Positions 8,019 to 17,518 of a DNA stretch of 64,000 bases are shown piece by piece (position 1 is the stretch's first letter; every line of letters begins with the position of its first letter). Made by a program: the position numbers and the translations under genes. The stretch comes from JABWBD01 sp040768665 (GTDB lineage: Bacteria > Planctomycetota > Planctomycetia > Pirellulales > Thermoguttaceae). The DNA lies in contig JAXGMN010000022.1 in assembly GCA_040768665.1 (NCBI GenBank), forward strand, positions 124,001 to 188,000. Direction: 5' to 3'. Below the pieces are notes generated by a model that saw nothing but the letters and a program-made list of their open reading frames with translations, was not told where the DNA came from and did no database searches.

Positions 8019-10076
8019 CTACCGGTTCGCCGGCGGCGGATAAACAATAAACAGGGCCCGGCACAGTTCGCAGGTCACGTCGGTCTGCAGGACGGTGCCG
8101 TACGACGAGCCGTAGCCCGCGGTCAATTCGATCACCAGGCCGAACTTTTCGCGCACGCTCGTATTCTTGAGCATCGGGGTGTTGCTGCCCATGTAGACGC
8201 GGTCCAGCAGATACTGGGAAACCGTCTCCTCGTCGTTCTGGCGCAGAAGGTGCCGCCCGCGAAGCCGCTGGTTCGCGATCCGCTGCAACTCGAAAGCCTT
8301 CAACTCGTTGTCGGGATGGCCGGTCGCCGGAAGGATCCCGAGCTTGTTGTTCGTGGCGCTGGTGTTGCCGTGATAGTCCAGGGCACAATAGAAGTTGGGC
8401 AGCTCGGCGATCTTCTTGTAGGTCTGCGCCTCGGGTTCGCAAAAAGGGGCGTCGCCCTTCCAATCGTAGTCGCCCGGCCCCCACACGCCGTCTTGGTTTC
8501 GGTCAGTCCCCTGGTATTTCTCCCAGAGAAAATCGCCCTGGCGGTTGAGATCGACGCCTTGGGCGTTCTGACGCCGCCGGTTGTCGTAGCCCCAGGGATT
8601 CAGGCACGGCAGGATCTTGATCTCGACCTTCTCCAGATCGACGACATCCTTCAATTGCCCTTCCGCCAGCCGGCGGGCGAACGTCAACAATCCGTAGCCG
8701 GGCTCCCACTCGCTCCCGTGCGCCGCGGCATAAAGGAAGTAGAGCGGCGCGCCGGGCCGGCCGAGGTTGAGGCTGTAGAGGCGGTAGTCCTCCGAGGCGG
8801 GCCCTTCCTCCTGAAAACGGATGGCGGGAAATTCATCGGCCAGCCGCTTCATCTCGTCGACGTATTCGGCGTAGGTGAACCTTTTGGGAAAGTACTGGCC
8901 GAATCTCACCGGGTTGGTCAACGCGCCGCTCACCGGCGTGTACTTGTAGTAGGCATCGACGTGGCGATAGTACGGCTCGCGGAGCGAGAGCACATCGCAA
9001 GCGACGATGGCCCCCTTGCCCGTGGTCAGCCGAACCAGCCCCGGCTCACCGCCCGGCGCCACCGCCAGCACCTCCAGCCCGGCTCGCGAGAATCCGGCCG
9101 GCAGGACGAAGAGCTTTCCCGCCGGCCAACCGGCTCGCGGCATCACCTGCCCGACTTCGAAGCCGGCCGTCGCGTCGTCCGTCTTGATCACCCGGAGTCC
9201 GGCGGCCATCTGCGTCTCCAGCGGTTCCTTTTCCACAGCTCCCACGTCGACCAGGGCGGCTTCAGCGCCGTGGGCGCGGGCGAAGCCGCGGATATCCATG
9301 AAAACCCGCCCGCCGTCGCGCGCGAAATCGGCCACCATCTTCACGACGCTCTGGGGCACTTCGGACTCGTAGAGCACGATCGCCCCCGCACACTCGCGGA
9401 GGTTCTTGCCGCCGTCCGGCCCGATCGCCATCAGCCCTTCTTCGAAAAGGACCTCCAACTCCTTCCTGCAGGCATGATCTTCCGCCAGATCGGTCAGCAG
9501 TCCGACTTTCGGCGCGGGCACCTTCGGCACCGGCGGCCGCTTGACGACGAGTTCGACGTCGTCGAAGAGGACTCGCCCCACCCCGCCGCGAGTCTGCAGG
9601 TAGGCCATCACGTAGGCGGTGCCGTCGGGAATCGTGGTCCGCATGTGCTTGCGGGTCCAGTCAAACGGCCCGGTCGCAGCACGCGACGTCGGCTGCGCCA
9701 GGATGTCGCCTTTCTCGTCCATGCAGTAAAGCTGCAACAGCGCCTCACCTTCGTCGCTCTGCTGCGACTTGATCCAGGCCCCCAGTTCGACGAGGCTGCC
9801 CGGCTCGATCACGATCGACTGATCGTGCCCCTGGCGGAGTCGCGTGAAGACGGGATTGACGTTCTCGAGGACCACGGCGGCCCCGCTCCGCCCGGCCGCT
9901 TCTTCGCGGTAGAGCTTGCGGTCGACGCTATCCGGGGTGCGCTTCTCCCAGACCGGTTCCAGGGATTCCTCGAATCCGGGGTTCTTCAGGAGGTTTCCCG
10001 TGGGATCCGCGGCTGCTGCAACCGAGCAGGCAACGAAAACGGCGGTAAGGGAAAGCAGGACGCGGATGCAGTGCAT
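8019..10076 (-). CDS. Exported M14-family zinc carboxypeptidase with N-terminal accessory domains
   Basis: A 685-residue protein. The signal peptide is MHCIRVLLSLTAVFVACSVAAAA. Next comes a carbohydrate-binding-like beta domain (NLLKNPGFEESLEPVWEKR, FDDVELVVKR at the end), then a Rossmann-like domain around 210-330. The C-terminal third is an M14 metallocarboxypeptidase: HGSEWE supplies the first zinc His and Glu (about 452), NPWGYDNRRRQNAQGVDLNR the substrate-binding Arg and Asn-Arg, LDYHGN the third zinc ligand (about 568), and VIELTAGYG the catalytic Glu (about 650). It probably trims peptides or peptidoglycan-like substrates outside the cytoplasm. The ATG at 10076 has AGGAAA seven bases upstream; a longer frame to 10178 lacks the signal-peptide logic. 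Confidence 0.85.
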   Translation of the reverse strand: MHCIRVLLSLTAVFVACSVAAAADPTGNLLKNPGFEESLEPVWEKRTPDSVDRKLYREEAAGRSGAAVVLENVNPVFTRLRQGHDQSIVIEPGSLVELGAWIKSQQSDEGEALLQLYCMDEKGDILAQPTSRAATGPFDWTRKHMRTTIPDGTAYVMAYLQTRGGVGRVLFDDVELVVKRPPVPKVPAPKVGLLTDLAEDHACRKELEVLFEEGLMAIGPDGGKNLRECAGAIVLYESEVPQSVVKMVADFARDGGRVFMDIRGFARAHGAEAALVDVGAVEKEPLETQMAAGLRVIKTDDATAGFEVGQVMPRAGWPAGKLFVLPAGFSRAGLEVLAVAPGGEPGLVRLTTGKGAIVACDVLSLREPYYRHVDAYYKYTPVSGALTNPVRFGQYFPKRFTYAEYVDEMKRLADEFPAIRFQEEGPASEDYRLYSLNLGRPGAPLYFLYAAAHGSEWEPGYGLLTFARRLAEGQLKDVVDLEKVEIKILPCLNPWGYDNRRRQNAQGVDLNRQGDFLWEKYQGTDRNQDGVWGPGDYDWKGDAPFCEPEAQTYKKIAELPNFYCALDYHGNTSATNNKLGILPATGHPDNELKAFELQRIANQRLRGRHLLRQNDEETVSQYLLDRVYMGSNTPMLKNTSVREKFGLVIELTAGYGSSYGTVLQTDVTCELCRALFIVYPPPANR

Positions 10077-10190
10077 AATGTGTTTCCTGGTGATCGTGGG
10101 AACTCCCGCGGAGCGCACCGCGGACAGACGGCTTGGCCCTCGCACAGAGCCGCAAGGCAGCCCCGGCGGCTGTAACATGTTTCCAGTAGT

Positions 10191-10310
10191 AACCGTTCAC
10201 GGGGCGGAAGAGAGGGGGACAGGTCCATGTTTTCGGCCAACGTTCTTGGCGCCAAAATACATCAACTGGCCGAAAAATGGACCAATCCCCGGCCGCTCCG
10301 TGAACGGTTA
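10191..10310. repeat. Palindromic repeat, family D (A-like core)
   Basis: Outer arms AACCGTTCACGG and CCGTGAACGGTT; inner boxes GGGGGACAGGTCCATGTTTT and AAAATGGACCAATCCCC; then GGCCAA around the centre. The inner GGGACAGG box resembles the family A elements. It fills most of the divergent gap between the carboxypeptidase and the beta-helix gene (10077-10514), which has no other recognisable feature. A half copy is at 13025. Confidence 0.85.
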
Positions 10311-10514
10311 CTTCCAGTATAGTCCACACCGGGGCGAGGGTAAACACGGCCGGGTCAGTCACGCCGAATCCACGCGTGTAAACGTGCTTCGTGGCATAAA
10401 ACATCCACGCTAATCCCGCACTTCCTTGACTGCCGGCATCGACGGAGTTATTGATAGGCAGTGGGTCCGCGTCTTTCTCGGCAACCGTGAATACGATACA
10501 AAGGTACAAAACCA

Positions 10515-13013
10515 ATGCAACGCAAATGGCGAAACCTGTGCGGCCTGCTGATCACCATCGCGGGCGTGTTGACGCTCGCCCCGGAGGCGTCGGCCGCAAC
10601 GACGTTCTTCATAGCGACCAACGGCAACGATGCCTGGTCGGGCAAACTCGCCTCGCCCAACGCTGCAGGCGACGACGGGCCGCTGGCCACGCTCGCCGGG
10701 GCCCGCGACGCCATCCGCGCGCTGAAGGCCGCCGGGCCGCTTGCCGAACCGGTCCGCGTGCAGATCCGCGAGGGAGTCTACTGCATCACGGAGACCCTCA
10801 CGTTCGGCGCCGACGATTCCGGCGGCGAGAACGCCACCATCTCCTACGAGGCCTACCCGGGCGAGACACCCGAGCTGGCAGGCGGCCGGCGCATCGAAGG
10901 CTTCCAGCCTGCCGGCGGAAACAGGTTGTCGGTGCAGCTACCCGCCGTGGAGAGAGGCGAGTGGTACTTCCGCCAACTCTTCGTCGACGGCCGGCGGCAG
11001 GTCCGCGCCCGCTATCCCAACGTCGACCGCGAGGACCCGATTCGCCGAGGATTCTTGTATGTGGCGCACAGCCGCGGAGGCTTCGGCTTGTCGGTCAACA
11101 ACATCCACAACCCGGGCGACTGGACCCAGTACCGCGTGCAGATACCGGCCGATGGAGAGTATGTTTTCTTCATCTACTACGGGGCTCTGAACGCGCCGCA
11201 CGGCAGGACCGATATGTCGGGGCGGACGACGCTCACCGTCGACGACGGCGAGCCGATCCCGTTGGCGGATCTGCCCGACACGGGCGGCTGGCCCGCTACG
11301 CGATGGGCCCGCGCCGCCACCGTCCGCCTGAAACAAGGCGAGCGCGTTCTGCGGTGGCAGAACGTCCAGGGCGGCGGGCTGACACTCGACGCCTTCGCCC
11401 TGTGCGACGATCCCAAGTGGACGCCTTCCGGCACGACATTGCCGCCCGTGGCGGCCGGCAGGCACCTCGTCGTGTTTCAGGCCGAGGGTTTTTCGGCTTC
11501 CCAGGGCCGGCAGTTGAGCGTCGGCGGCGGGGGCGGGTCGAAGACCGAGTTCCACTACGCTCCCGGCGAGTTCAAGCCTTCGTGGGCCGAGGTGCCCGAC
11601 GCGGAACTGCACATCTTCCAGTCGGGCTCCTGCCGCGCCTTTAAAGAAATCCTTGCCATCCAGTCGGTGGATCCGCAGACGCACACGGTCCGTGTCGGTG
11701 GCCCCGAGGCCGTAGCCGGCCTGCACACCGGCGACCGTTACTTCGTGGAAAACCTCTTCGAGGAACTCGACGCTCGGGGCGAGTGGTATCTCGATCGCGC
11801 GACGGGCGTCCTGTCCTTCATCCCGCCGGACGGTTACACCAGCGCTTCCGAGGTCGTCGCTCCCGCGGTAGGGCGGGTCATCGACGTGGCCGGGGCAAGC
11901 CACCTCCGCTTTGCCGGACTCCTCATCCGCAACACCGACTACACTCCCGAGGACGGCTGCGGCGGCTACGGGATGGGCGACGACGCCGCGGTGTACTTGG
12001 GCGATGCGCAGCACTGCATCGTCGAAGACTGCACATTCACGGACACCGGCAGGTACGCTGTATGCATGGCCGCCGGCGGCGACCACGTCGTGCGGCGCAA
12101 CGAGATCGCCCACAGCGGCCAGGGCGGCGTGCTGGTGCTCGGCAGCGCGCGGAATGAAATCATCGACAACTCGATTCACGACTGCGGCGACATCTACAAG
12201 CACATCGGCGGCGTGGTCCTCGAGGGCAAAGGGGCCGACGACAATCGCGTCGCCCACAACGACATCCACCACGTTTCCCGCTACGGCATCACGCTCAAGA
12301 GCGCGGGCCTGCGCAACACGATCGAGTACAACCGCGTGCGTTGGACCAACCTCGAAACCTACGACACCGGCGGTATCGAGGTCACGCAGCACGACCGCGA
12401 ACTGCAAAGCGGCAGCGTGATCCGCTACAACATCGTCGCCGACACCCTCGGCTGGTACGCCCAGGGGCCGGACAAGGAGGTTCGCATGTCGTGGGGAATC
12501 TATCTCGATTCGTTCGCGGGCGGCTACACGGTCGCCAATAACCTCACCTACCGCAATTCCCACGGCGGCATCATGCTCCAGGGCGGCAAGGGCAATACCG
12601 TTGTCAACAACATCTTTGTCGACAGCACCACCGCCCAAGGCTACTTTCCCAACTTCCAGGACAACTCGACAGGTCAGACGCTCCAGCGCAACATCTTCTA
12701 CTACACCGACCCCGAGGCGATCCTCATTGCCGGCGGGAATCTGACGCCGGAGGTTCTCCGCGCCGACCGCAACCTGTACTACTGCCCGGGTATCGAAACT
12801 CCGCGGATGCGAGTACGGGGCATCGCGTCGTATGCCCAGTGGCAGGAGCGAGGCTTCGACCGCAGTTCGCTCATCGCCGATCCGCGATTCAGAAACCCCG
12901 CAGAGGACGATTACTCGCTCGGGCCCGACTCGCCCGCGTTCAAGCTGGGATTCGAGGCCATCGACGTGCGCCGAATCGGACGCCTCGCGCCGCGGCAAGC
13001 CAGTGCCCGGTGA
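10515..13013 (+). CDS. Exported right-handed parallel beta-helix protein
   Basis: An 832-residue protein with signal peptide LLITIAGVLTLAPEASAA. It opens with FIATNGNDAWSGKLASPN, a motif typical of pectate-lyase-like planctomycete proteins, followed by DGPLATLAGARDAIRAL and VQIREGVYCITETLTFG. A jelly-roll-like insert lies about 175-330. The C-terminal half is a parallel beta helix with repeated coil signatures such as HCIVEDCTFTDTGRYAVCM, NEIIDNSIHDCGDIYKHI and NTVVNNIFVDS. Such proteins bind or cleave polysaccharides outside the cell, and the substrate cannot be told from sequence. The start is supported by AAGGT nine bases upstream. It is transcribed alone and divergently from the carboxypeptidase. 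Confidence 0.85.
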   Translation: MQRKWRNLCGLLITIAGVLTLAPEASAATTFFIATNGNDAWSGKLASPNAAGDDGPLATLAGARDAIRALKAAGPLAEPVRVQIREGVYCITETLTFGADDSGGENATISYEAYPGETPELAGGRRIEGFQPAGGNRLSVQLPAVERGEWYFRQLFVDGRRQVRARYPNVDREDPIRRGFLYVAHSRGGFGLSVNNIHNPGDWTQYRVQIPADGEYVFFIYYGALNAPHGRTDMSGRTTLTVDDGEPIPLADLPDTGGWPATRWARAATVRLKQGERVLRWQNVQGGGLTLDAFALCDDPKWTPSGTTLPPVAAGRHLVVFQAEGFSASQGRQLSVGGGGGSKTEFHYAPGEFKPSWAEVPDAELHIFQSGSCRAFKEILAIQSVDPQTHTVRVGGPEAVAGLHTGDRYFVENLFEELDARGEWYLDRATGVLSFIPPDGYTSASEVVAPAVGRVIDVAGASHLRFAGLLIRNTDYTPEDGCGGYGMGDDAAVYLGDAQHCIVEDCTFTDTGRYAVCMAAGGDHVVRRNEIAHSGQGGVLVLGSARNEIIDNSIHDCGDIYKHIGGVVLEGKGADDNRVAHNDIHHVSRYGITLKSAGLRNTIEYNRVRWTNLETYDTGGIEVTQHDRELQSGSVIRYNIVADTLGWYAQGPDKEVRMSWGIYLDSFAGGYTVANNLTYRNSHGGIMLQGGKGNTVVNNIFVDSTTAQGYFPNFQDNSTGQTLQRNIFYYTDPEAILIAGGNLTPEVLRADRNLYYCPGIETPRMRVRGIASYAQWQERGFDRSSLIADPRFRNPAEDDYSLGPDSPAFKLGFEAIDVRRIGRLAPRQASAR

Positions 13014-13024
13014 CGTGATGCTGC

Positions 13025-13058
13025 AACCGTTCACGCCCGCGGAAGAGAGGGGGCTGAA
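13025..13058. repeat. Half copy of the family D palindrome
   Basis: GCAACCGTTCACG followed by GGAAGAGAGGGGG repeats the left half of the element at 10191-10310. It begins 12 bases after the stop of the beta-helix gene. No matching right arm follows, so it looks truncated. Confidence 0.65.
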
Positions 13059-13088
13059 GCGAACTCATGAAAGCGAAGATCCCTGCCG

Positions 13089-13829
13089 TCAGACTGTCTC
13101 CGCTCGCATCATTGCGACGAGGTGGCGATTCACGTCCAGGTTTTCCAGGAGTGCACTGCCAACGGCAAAAAGCCCCCTCTGCGGGATAAGAAAGTCTCCG
13201 AGCTGAGCCTGTACCGCAAGTGGACCGGGCGGCCCGAAGTCCTCCCCGCGAAACACAGCCTGGCTACCGGAAACCAGCCACATCCGGCGAGGGTTGACGA
13301 TGAACGTCTGCCCGTTGGGCGCAGCCCCGATCAGCCGCAGCTTGCCGGTGCGTAAAACCACCCGCGCGATCTCTCCCATCGCCGATAGGACGGCTGGATG
13401 ATGAACCCACGGGCTCGGCATGTAGCCGGCCAGCGCGCTGAGCAGCGCCGTACCGAACGTCGGTTTGAGCGCAAGCTCCCATTTCAACTCGTGGTTTCGT
13501 TTCATCATGACCTGGAAACTTCTGGGTCCGGTCCATTCAATCTTGATGTCTTGCAGGACGCTCTTTTTGAGAAGCTTGCCAAAGTAGCGCGAGCAGGCCT
13601 GCTGGGCGAGGATATTCTGATAAAACGTCCAGTCACCGTTCGGATCGCGATGCCAGACGGAAGCGTAAGCCGGTCCGATCGATGAGGCCGCGAATCGCCT
13701 CAAGGCCAAGACATGCCCGGAGGCGAACGGCAAACCGATCACGCTGTAGCCGGAGAAACGCTCACCGGTTCCTGGAGGCACGCAGGGATCGTTTTCCATT
13801 TGAACGACGAGATCCCTCGGCTCCTTCAT
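13089..13829 (-). CDS. Conserved hypothetical protein, function unknown
   Basis: A 246-residue soluble protein without signal peptide or membrane segments. The segment GLPFASGHVLALRRFAASSIG, followed by YASVWHRDPNGDWTFYQNI, is a pattern I associate with uncharacterised bacterial proteins of lipocalin-like beta composition; I know no biochemical role. The C-terminal half (LRLIGAAPNGQTFIVNPRRMWLV) is also mostly strands. It lies alone between the beta-helix gene and the hybrid kinase, convergent with the former, so its context gives no clue. Confidence 0.65.
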   Translation of the reverse strand: MKEPRDLVVQMENDPCVPPGTGERFSGYSVIGLPFASGHVLALRRFAASSIGPAYASVWHRDPNGDWTFYQNILAQQACSRYFGKLLKKSVLQDIKIEWTGPRSFQVMMKRNHELKWELALKPTFGTALLSALAGYMPSPWVHHPAVLSAMGEIARVVLRTGKLRLIGAAPNGQTFIVNPRRMWLVSGSQAVFRGEDFGPPGPLAVQAQLGDFLIPQRGLFAVGSALLENLDVNRHLVAMMRAETV

Positions 13830-13978
13830 ACTCTGCCCCTCACTGTCTGGTGGGGTGACCGTTCAAGGGGAAGTGCGGGCTGTCCGCCTCGTTCACGATC
13901 GCATCCTCGAGGTCCGACGACCCATCCTCCAGGATAACACATTTGACTCCTTTGAGTACCCGAATGCCGCGGAGTGAG

Positions 13979-16900
13979 TTATTCTGCCTTTCCCTCGGCG
14001 GACAACGCCGCTAGGGGATGGCGGATCAGGGCGGCTTTCAACGCGATGCACTCGTGCTCAAGGGCGTCGATGGCTTGCTCAGCTTCGGATGCCGTTCCGC
14101 CGACGGATTTGCAGAATCGCTCTACGCCCCTGGCGGCCTCTTTGGCCGGCTCGGCGGCTAGATAAACGACGGTGCCCTTCATCCGGTGCCCGAGTCGGCC
14201 GACCTCCTCAAGGTCGCCTCGCTCCAGGGCCGCCCGCATCTGCGGGAATAAATCGTTCACCTCGTTGAAGAAAAACTGGATCATCTTCCGAAGCACGTCG
14301 CGGTTCTTGAAGCATCGTGAAATGGCCACTTCGGGATCGAAGACCCGGGAGCTTGGATCCTTTGGCTCGAGGCTCGGAGTTTGGGGAGCCAGCGGCGACA
14401 GTCGTTCTTCGCCGCTCAGGCTTCGCCCGGCCGGCCTTTGCCCTTGTTGATTCTCTGCCCTGCCGTCTTGCCCTCCGGAAAAACTCTCGACCAGACCAAT
14501 CATCTCCTCGGCATTGATCGGCTTGGAGAGGTAGCCATCCATGCCGGCCGCCAGGCAGCGCTCGCGATCGCCCTTCATGGCGTGGGCCGTCATGGCGATG
14601 ATCGGCACGTGACGGCCGGAAGAGCAAAGGGGGATCTTCTGCCTGAAGGGGTCTTGCGGTGTGTTGGACAAAGGGCGCCCCTCCCCTTTTGCAGCAGCCT
14701 CGCGCTTGCGGATGGCAGCCGTGGCTTCGAGGCCGTCCATGCGGGGCATCTGCACGTCCATCAGGATCGCGTCGTAGCGGTTACTCTCGACCAACGAGAC
14801 CGCCTCTTGCCCGTCGCCTGCAACGTCGACCGTGTGGCCCCGGTCCTCGAGGATGTAGGTTGCCAGCTTCTGGTTCGCGGGGTTGTCTTCCGCCAGGAGG
14901 ATTCGCAGCGGGACGCGCGCCGCCGGCGCGAGCGGCACGGGCGCGTCGAAGTCCGGCGGAAGCTCGGCGGCCAGCGGCATTCGGACGGTGAAGGAGAACG
15001 TGCTTCCCCGGCCCAGCTCGCTCTCCACCAGGATCGTGCCGCCCATCAGCTCCACCAGGTTTTTCGAGATGGAAAGCCCCAAGCCCGTGCCTCCAAAGCG
15101 CCGCGACATGGAAGGGTCGGCCTGGGCGAAGGGCTCGAAAAGACGCGCCAAGTTCGCCGGCGCGATGCCAATGCCCGTGTCGCGCACGGCGAACTGCAAG
15201 GAGGCTTCGCCGTCGTGCAACGACGAGTGAAGCTGAATCTCCACCTCGCCGTGCTCGGTGAACTTGATGGCATTGCCCGCGAGGTTGAGCAAGACTTGCT
15301 GCAATCGGGTCCGGTCGCCCACCAGCACATCCGGCGTTTCGCCCGGCACGCGACAGTAGAAGCACAGCCCCATTTCGCTCGCGCGGACGGAGAGGATGCG
15401 GGTGATCTGGTCCAACATCCGCCGCAGGCTGAAGGGCGCCGACTCCAGTTCCAGCTTGCCCGACTCGATCTTCGCCGAATCCAGGAGGTCGTCGACCAGT
15501 GTCAGGAGCAGATCGGCCGATCCCTTTGCGGTCTGCAGGCAGTCGCGAACGGTCGGGTCGACCGCTTTGGGCAGGGCGACGTCGATCATGCCGAGGATCG
15601 CGTTCATCGGCGTGCGGAGCTCGTGACTCATGTTCGCCAGGAATCGGCCCTTGGCTACGTTGGCGGCTTCGGCGGCTGCCTTGGCTTCGCGCAAGGCGTT
15701 CTCGGCCGCTTTGCGCTCGGTGATGTCGACCGCGGAGGGAATCAGGTGCGTGACCTGCCCGGCGGCGTTGCGGACCGGGGCGAGCATGAAGTCGATGGGC
15801 ATGCGGCTGTCATTGGCCATGCGGACCACGACGTCATAACGTACGATCCGGCCCTCGGCAGCCTCGCCGACCGCTTCACGGAGCTGTTTCTGCACCTGGG
15901 CGTCGTGGCTCCACCAGTAGCAGTCCCAGAACTTCCGCCCCACAACCTCTTCCCGCGAGACCCCTGCGGCACGGAGGGCCGTGGCGTTCGCCTCAACGAG
16001 AGTTCCGTCGGGCGTCATCACTCCGACGAACGCAAGCGAATTGTCGATGATCCGCCTTGCTTGCTCCTCGCTCTCGCGCAGCGCCTCCTGCATCGTAACC
16101 AGCCTGTTGACGTTTAGCGCCGTGCCGAACCAGCGGACGATCTCTCCGGCGGCGTTGCGGATGGGGCGGCCGGTGACCTTGAACCATTCATACTCTCCAT
16201 CGTGCCGGCGCACGCGGTATTCGAGGTCGTACGGGGCGTGGCCTTCGACGGCGGCCTGCCAGGCGGCGTAGGCCCGCGGCCGGTCCTCGGGATGGAGCAG
16301 TTTGTTCCAGCCGTCGCCGAGGTGTTCGCTCATCGGCACCCCCGTGTAGTCCACCCACCGCTGGCTCTGGTAGTCGCAGTAGCCGTCGGGCCGGGTGGTG
16401 AAAACCATGCCGGGGATGGAGTCGAGCGCCTGGTGGTAGAACAGCTCGCTTTCGCGCAGCGTCTCCTCCGCCCGTTTGCGCTCGGTGACGTCGACACACG
16501 TGCCCACCCACTCGACGACCTTGCCTTGCTCGTCGAGGATCGGCACACCCCGGGCCAGAAGCAGCCGATAAACACCGTCGTATCGGCGCATCCGGTATTC
16601 GATCTCGTAGGTCGATTTCGCGGCGACGGCGCGGCTCCAGACTTCCAGAGTGCGTTCGACGTCATCCGGGTGCAGGGCATCGGCCCAACCCGTGCCTTGG
16701 GCCTGCTCGTACGTCTGTCCGGTAAAACTGCGCAGGGCCGGCACGTCCTCGACGACCTGGCCGCCGGCATCGGTCACCCAGGCGTACTGGCTGGTAACCT
16801 CGACAAACGACCGGTAGCGGCGTTCGCTCGCGCGCAGGGCATCTTGCCCGCGAGCCAACTCGTCGCGCAACCTCGCGTTTTCCCAAGCTCGCGAACATTG

Positions 16901-17518
16901 GCCGGCCAGCCACTCGAGGAGCCGAACCAGCTGGTCGGTCCAGCGCTGCGCCTGGCCGGCATACGCCTCCAGCGCACCTGGCGGGCCGCCGTTCGTACGC
17001 AGCGGCGCGGAAAGGACCGAGCGAGGCGTTTCGCCCGAGCGCGGCAGGGGAAACAACAGGTCGGGTCGTAACCGGGTGTCTTCCAGTTGGGCGACCTGCC
17101 CGCGCTCGATCGCCATCTCCGCCAACGTCGACTCGGCGCGCAACCTGCTTTCCGGTCCGTTCGGCCCATAGTCGGAATGCGACCGAACGACCATTTCCTC
17201 GGCGGAGCGTTCCAGAATCGCCGCGCTCAGTACGCCCTCCCCCAGCAGCTTCGGGGCGGCGGCGCAGATCTCGTGAAGCAGTTCGGGTTCGCTCGTGGCG
17301 GGTCCGGCAAGCTGCAAGAGCATCTGAAGGGTGCTTTCGCGTCGGGAGAGCTCCTCGCTGAGATTCTGGAGTTCCTCGGCTTGGATGCGCAGCTCTTCGG
17401 CTTGTTGTTCGAGTTCCTCCGTCTGCGATTGCAGTTCCTCGTTTTGCCGCAAGATCTCTTCCTCGCGAGCGCCCAGCTCATCATTGCTCGTCGTCATCGA
17501 CTCACTTTCGCCTTTCAT
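13979..17518 (-). CDS. Hybrid sensor histidine kinase (GAF-PAS-PAS-PAS-HisKA-HATPase-REC-Hpt)
   Basis: An 1179-residue soluble BarA-like hybrid kinase. A Glu/Gln-rich coiled coil (10-65) is followed by a GAF-like domain (66-220) and three PAS domains (about 230-350, 355-475, 485-610). The HisKA box NMSHELRTPMN places the phospho-His near 629. HATPase motifs are NAIKF, DTGIGIAP and GGTGLGLSISKNL. The receiver has ILMDVQMPRMDG, with its Asp near 918. The C-terminal Hpt box is GHRMKGTVV, with its His near 1110, so a complete four-step relay lies in one chain. No transmembrane segments are seen, so sensing is cytoplasmic. The start overlaps the CheR-like gene by 17 bases; a second ATG at 17497 is equally possible. 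Confidence 0.92.
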   Translation of the reverse strand: MKGESESMTTSNDELGAREEEILRQNEELQSQTEELEQQAEELRIQAEELQNLSEELSRRESTLQMLLQLAGPATSEPELLHEICAAAPKLLGEGVLSAAILERSAEEMVVRSHSDYGPNGPESRLRAESTLAEMAIERGQVAQLEDTRLRPDLLFPLPRSGETPRSVLSAPLRTNGGPPGALEAYAGQAQRWTDQLVRLLEWLAGQCSRAWENARLRDELARGQDALRASERRYRSFVEVTSQYAWVTDAGGQVVEDVPALRSFTGQTYEQAQGTGWADALHPDDVERTLEVWSRAVAAKSTYEIEYRMRRYDGVYRLLLARGVPILDEQGKVVEWVGTCVDVTERKRAEETLRESELFYHQALDSIPGMVFTTRPDGYCDYQSQRWVDYTGVPMSEHLGDGWNKLLHPEDRPRAYAAWQAAVEGHAPYDLEYRVRRHDGEYEWFKVTGRPIRNAAGEIVRWFGTALNVNRLVTMQEALRESEEQARRIIDNSLAFVGVMTPDGTLVEANATALRAAGVSREEVVGRKFWDCYWWSHDAQVQKQLREAVGEAAEGRIVRYDVVVRMANDSRMPIDFMLAPVRNAAGQVTHLIPSAVDITERKAAENALREAKAAAEAANVAKGRFLANMSHELRTPMNAILGMIDVALPKAVDPTVRDCLQTAKGSADLLLTLVDDLLDSAKIESGKLELESAPFSLRRMLDQITRILSVRASEMGLCFYCRVPGETPDVLVGDRTRLQQVLLNLAGNAIKFTEHGEVEIQLHSSLHDGEASLQFAVRDTGIGIAPANLARLFEPFAQADPSMSRRFGGTGLGLSISKNLVELMGGTILVESELGRGSTFSFTVRMPLAAELPPDFDAPVPLAPAARVPLRILLAEDNPANQKLATYILEDRGHTVDVAGDGQEAVSLVESNRYDAILMDVQMPRMDGLEATAAIRKREAAAKGEGRPLSNTPQDPFRQKIPLCSSGRHVPIIAMTAHAMKGDRERCLAAGMDGYLSKPINAEEMIGLVESFSGGQDGRAENQQGQRPAGRSLSGEERLSPLAPQTPSLEPKDPSSRVFDPEVAISRCFKNRDVLRKMIQFFFNEVNDLFPQMRAALERGDLEEVGRLGHRMKGTVVYLAAEPAKEAARGVERFCKSVGGTASEAEQAIDALEHECIALKAALIRHPLAALSAEGKAE

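Noticed and set aside
8250..13034. Long antisense frames opposite the carboxypeptidase (8250-10175 +) and the beta-helix gene (10938-13034 -)
   Set aside because: Shadows of real genes; compositions are Arg/Ala/Val-rich without motifs.
13025..13871. Mobile unit formed by the unknown gene between two family D arms
   Set aside because: The second match (GACCGTTCAAGGGG near 13858) is short and in the same orientation as the left half, so it does not form an inverted pair.
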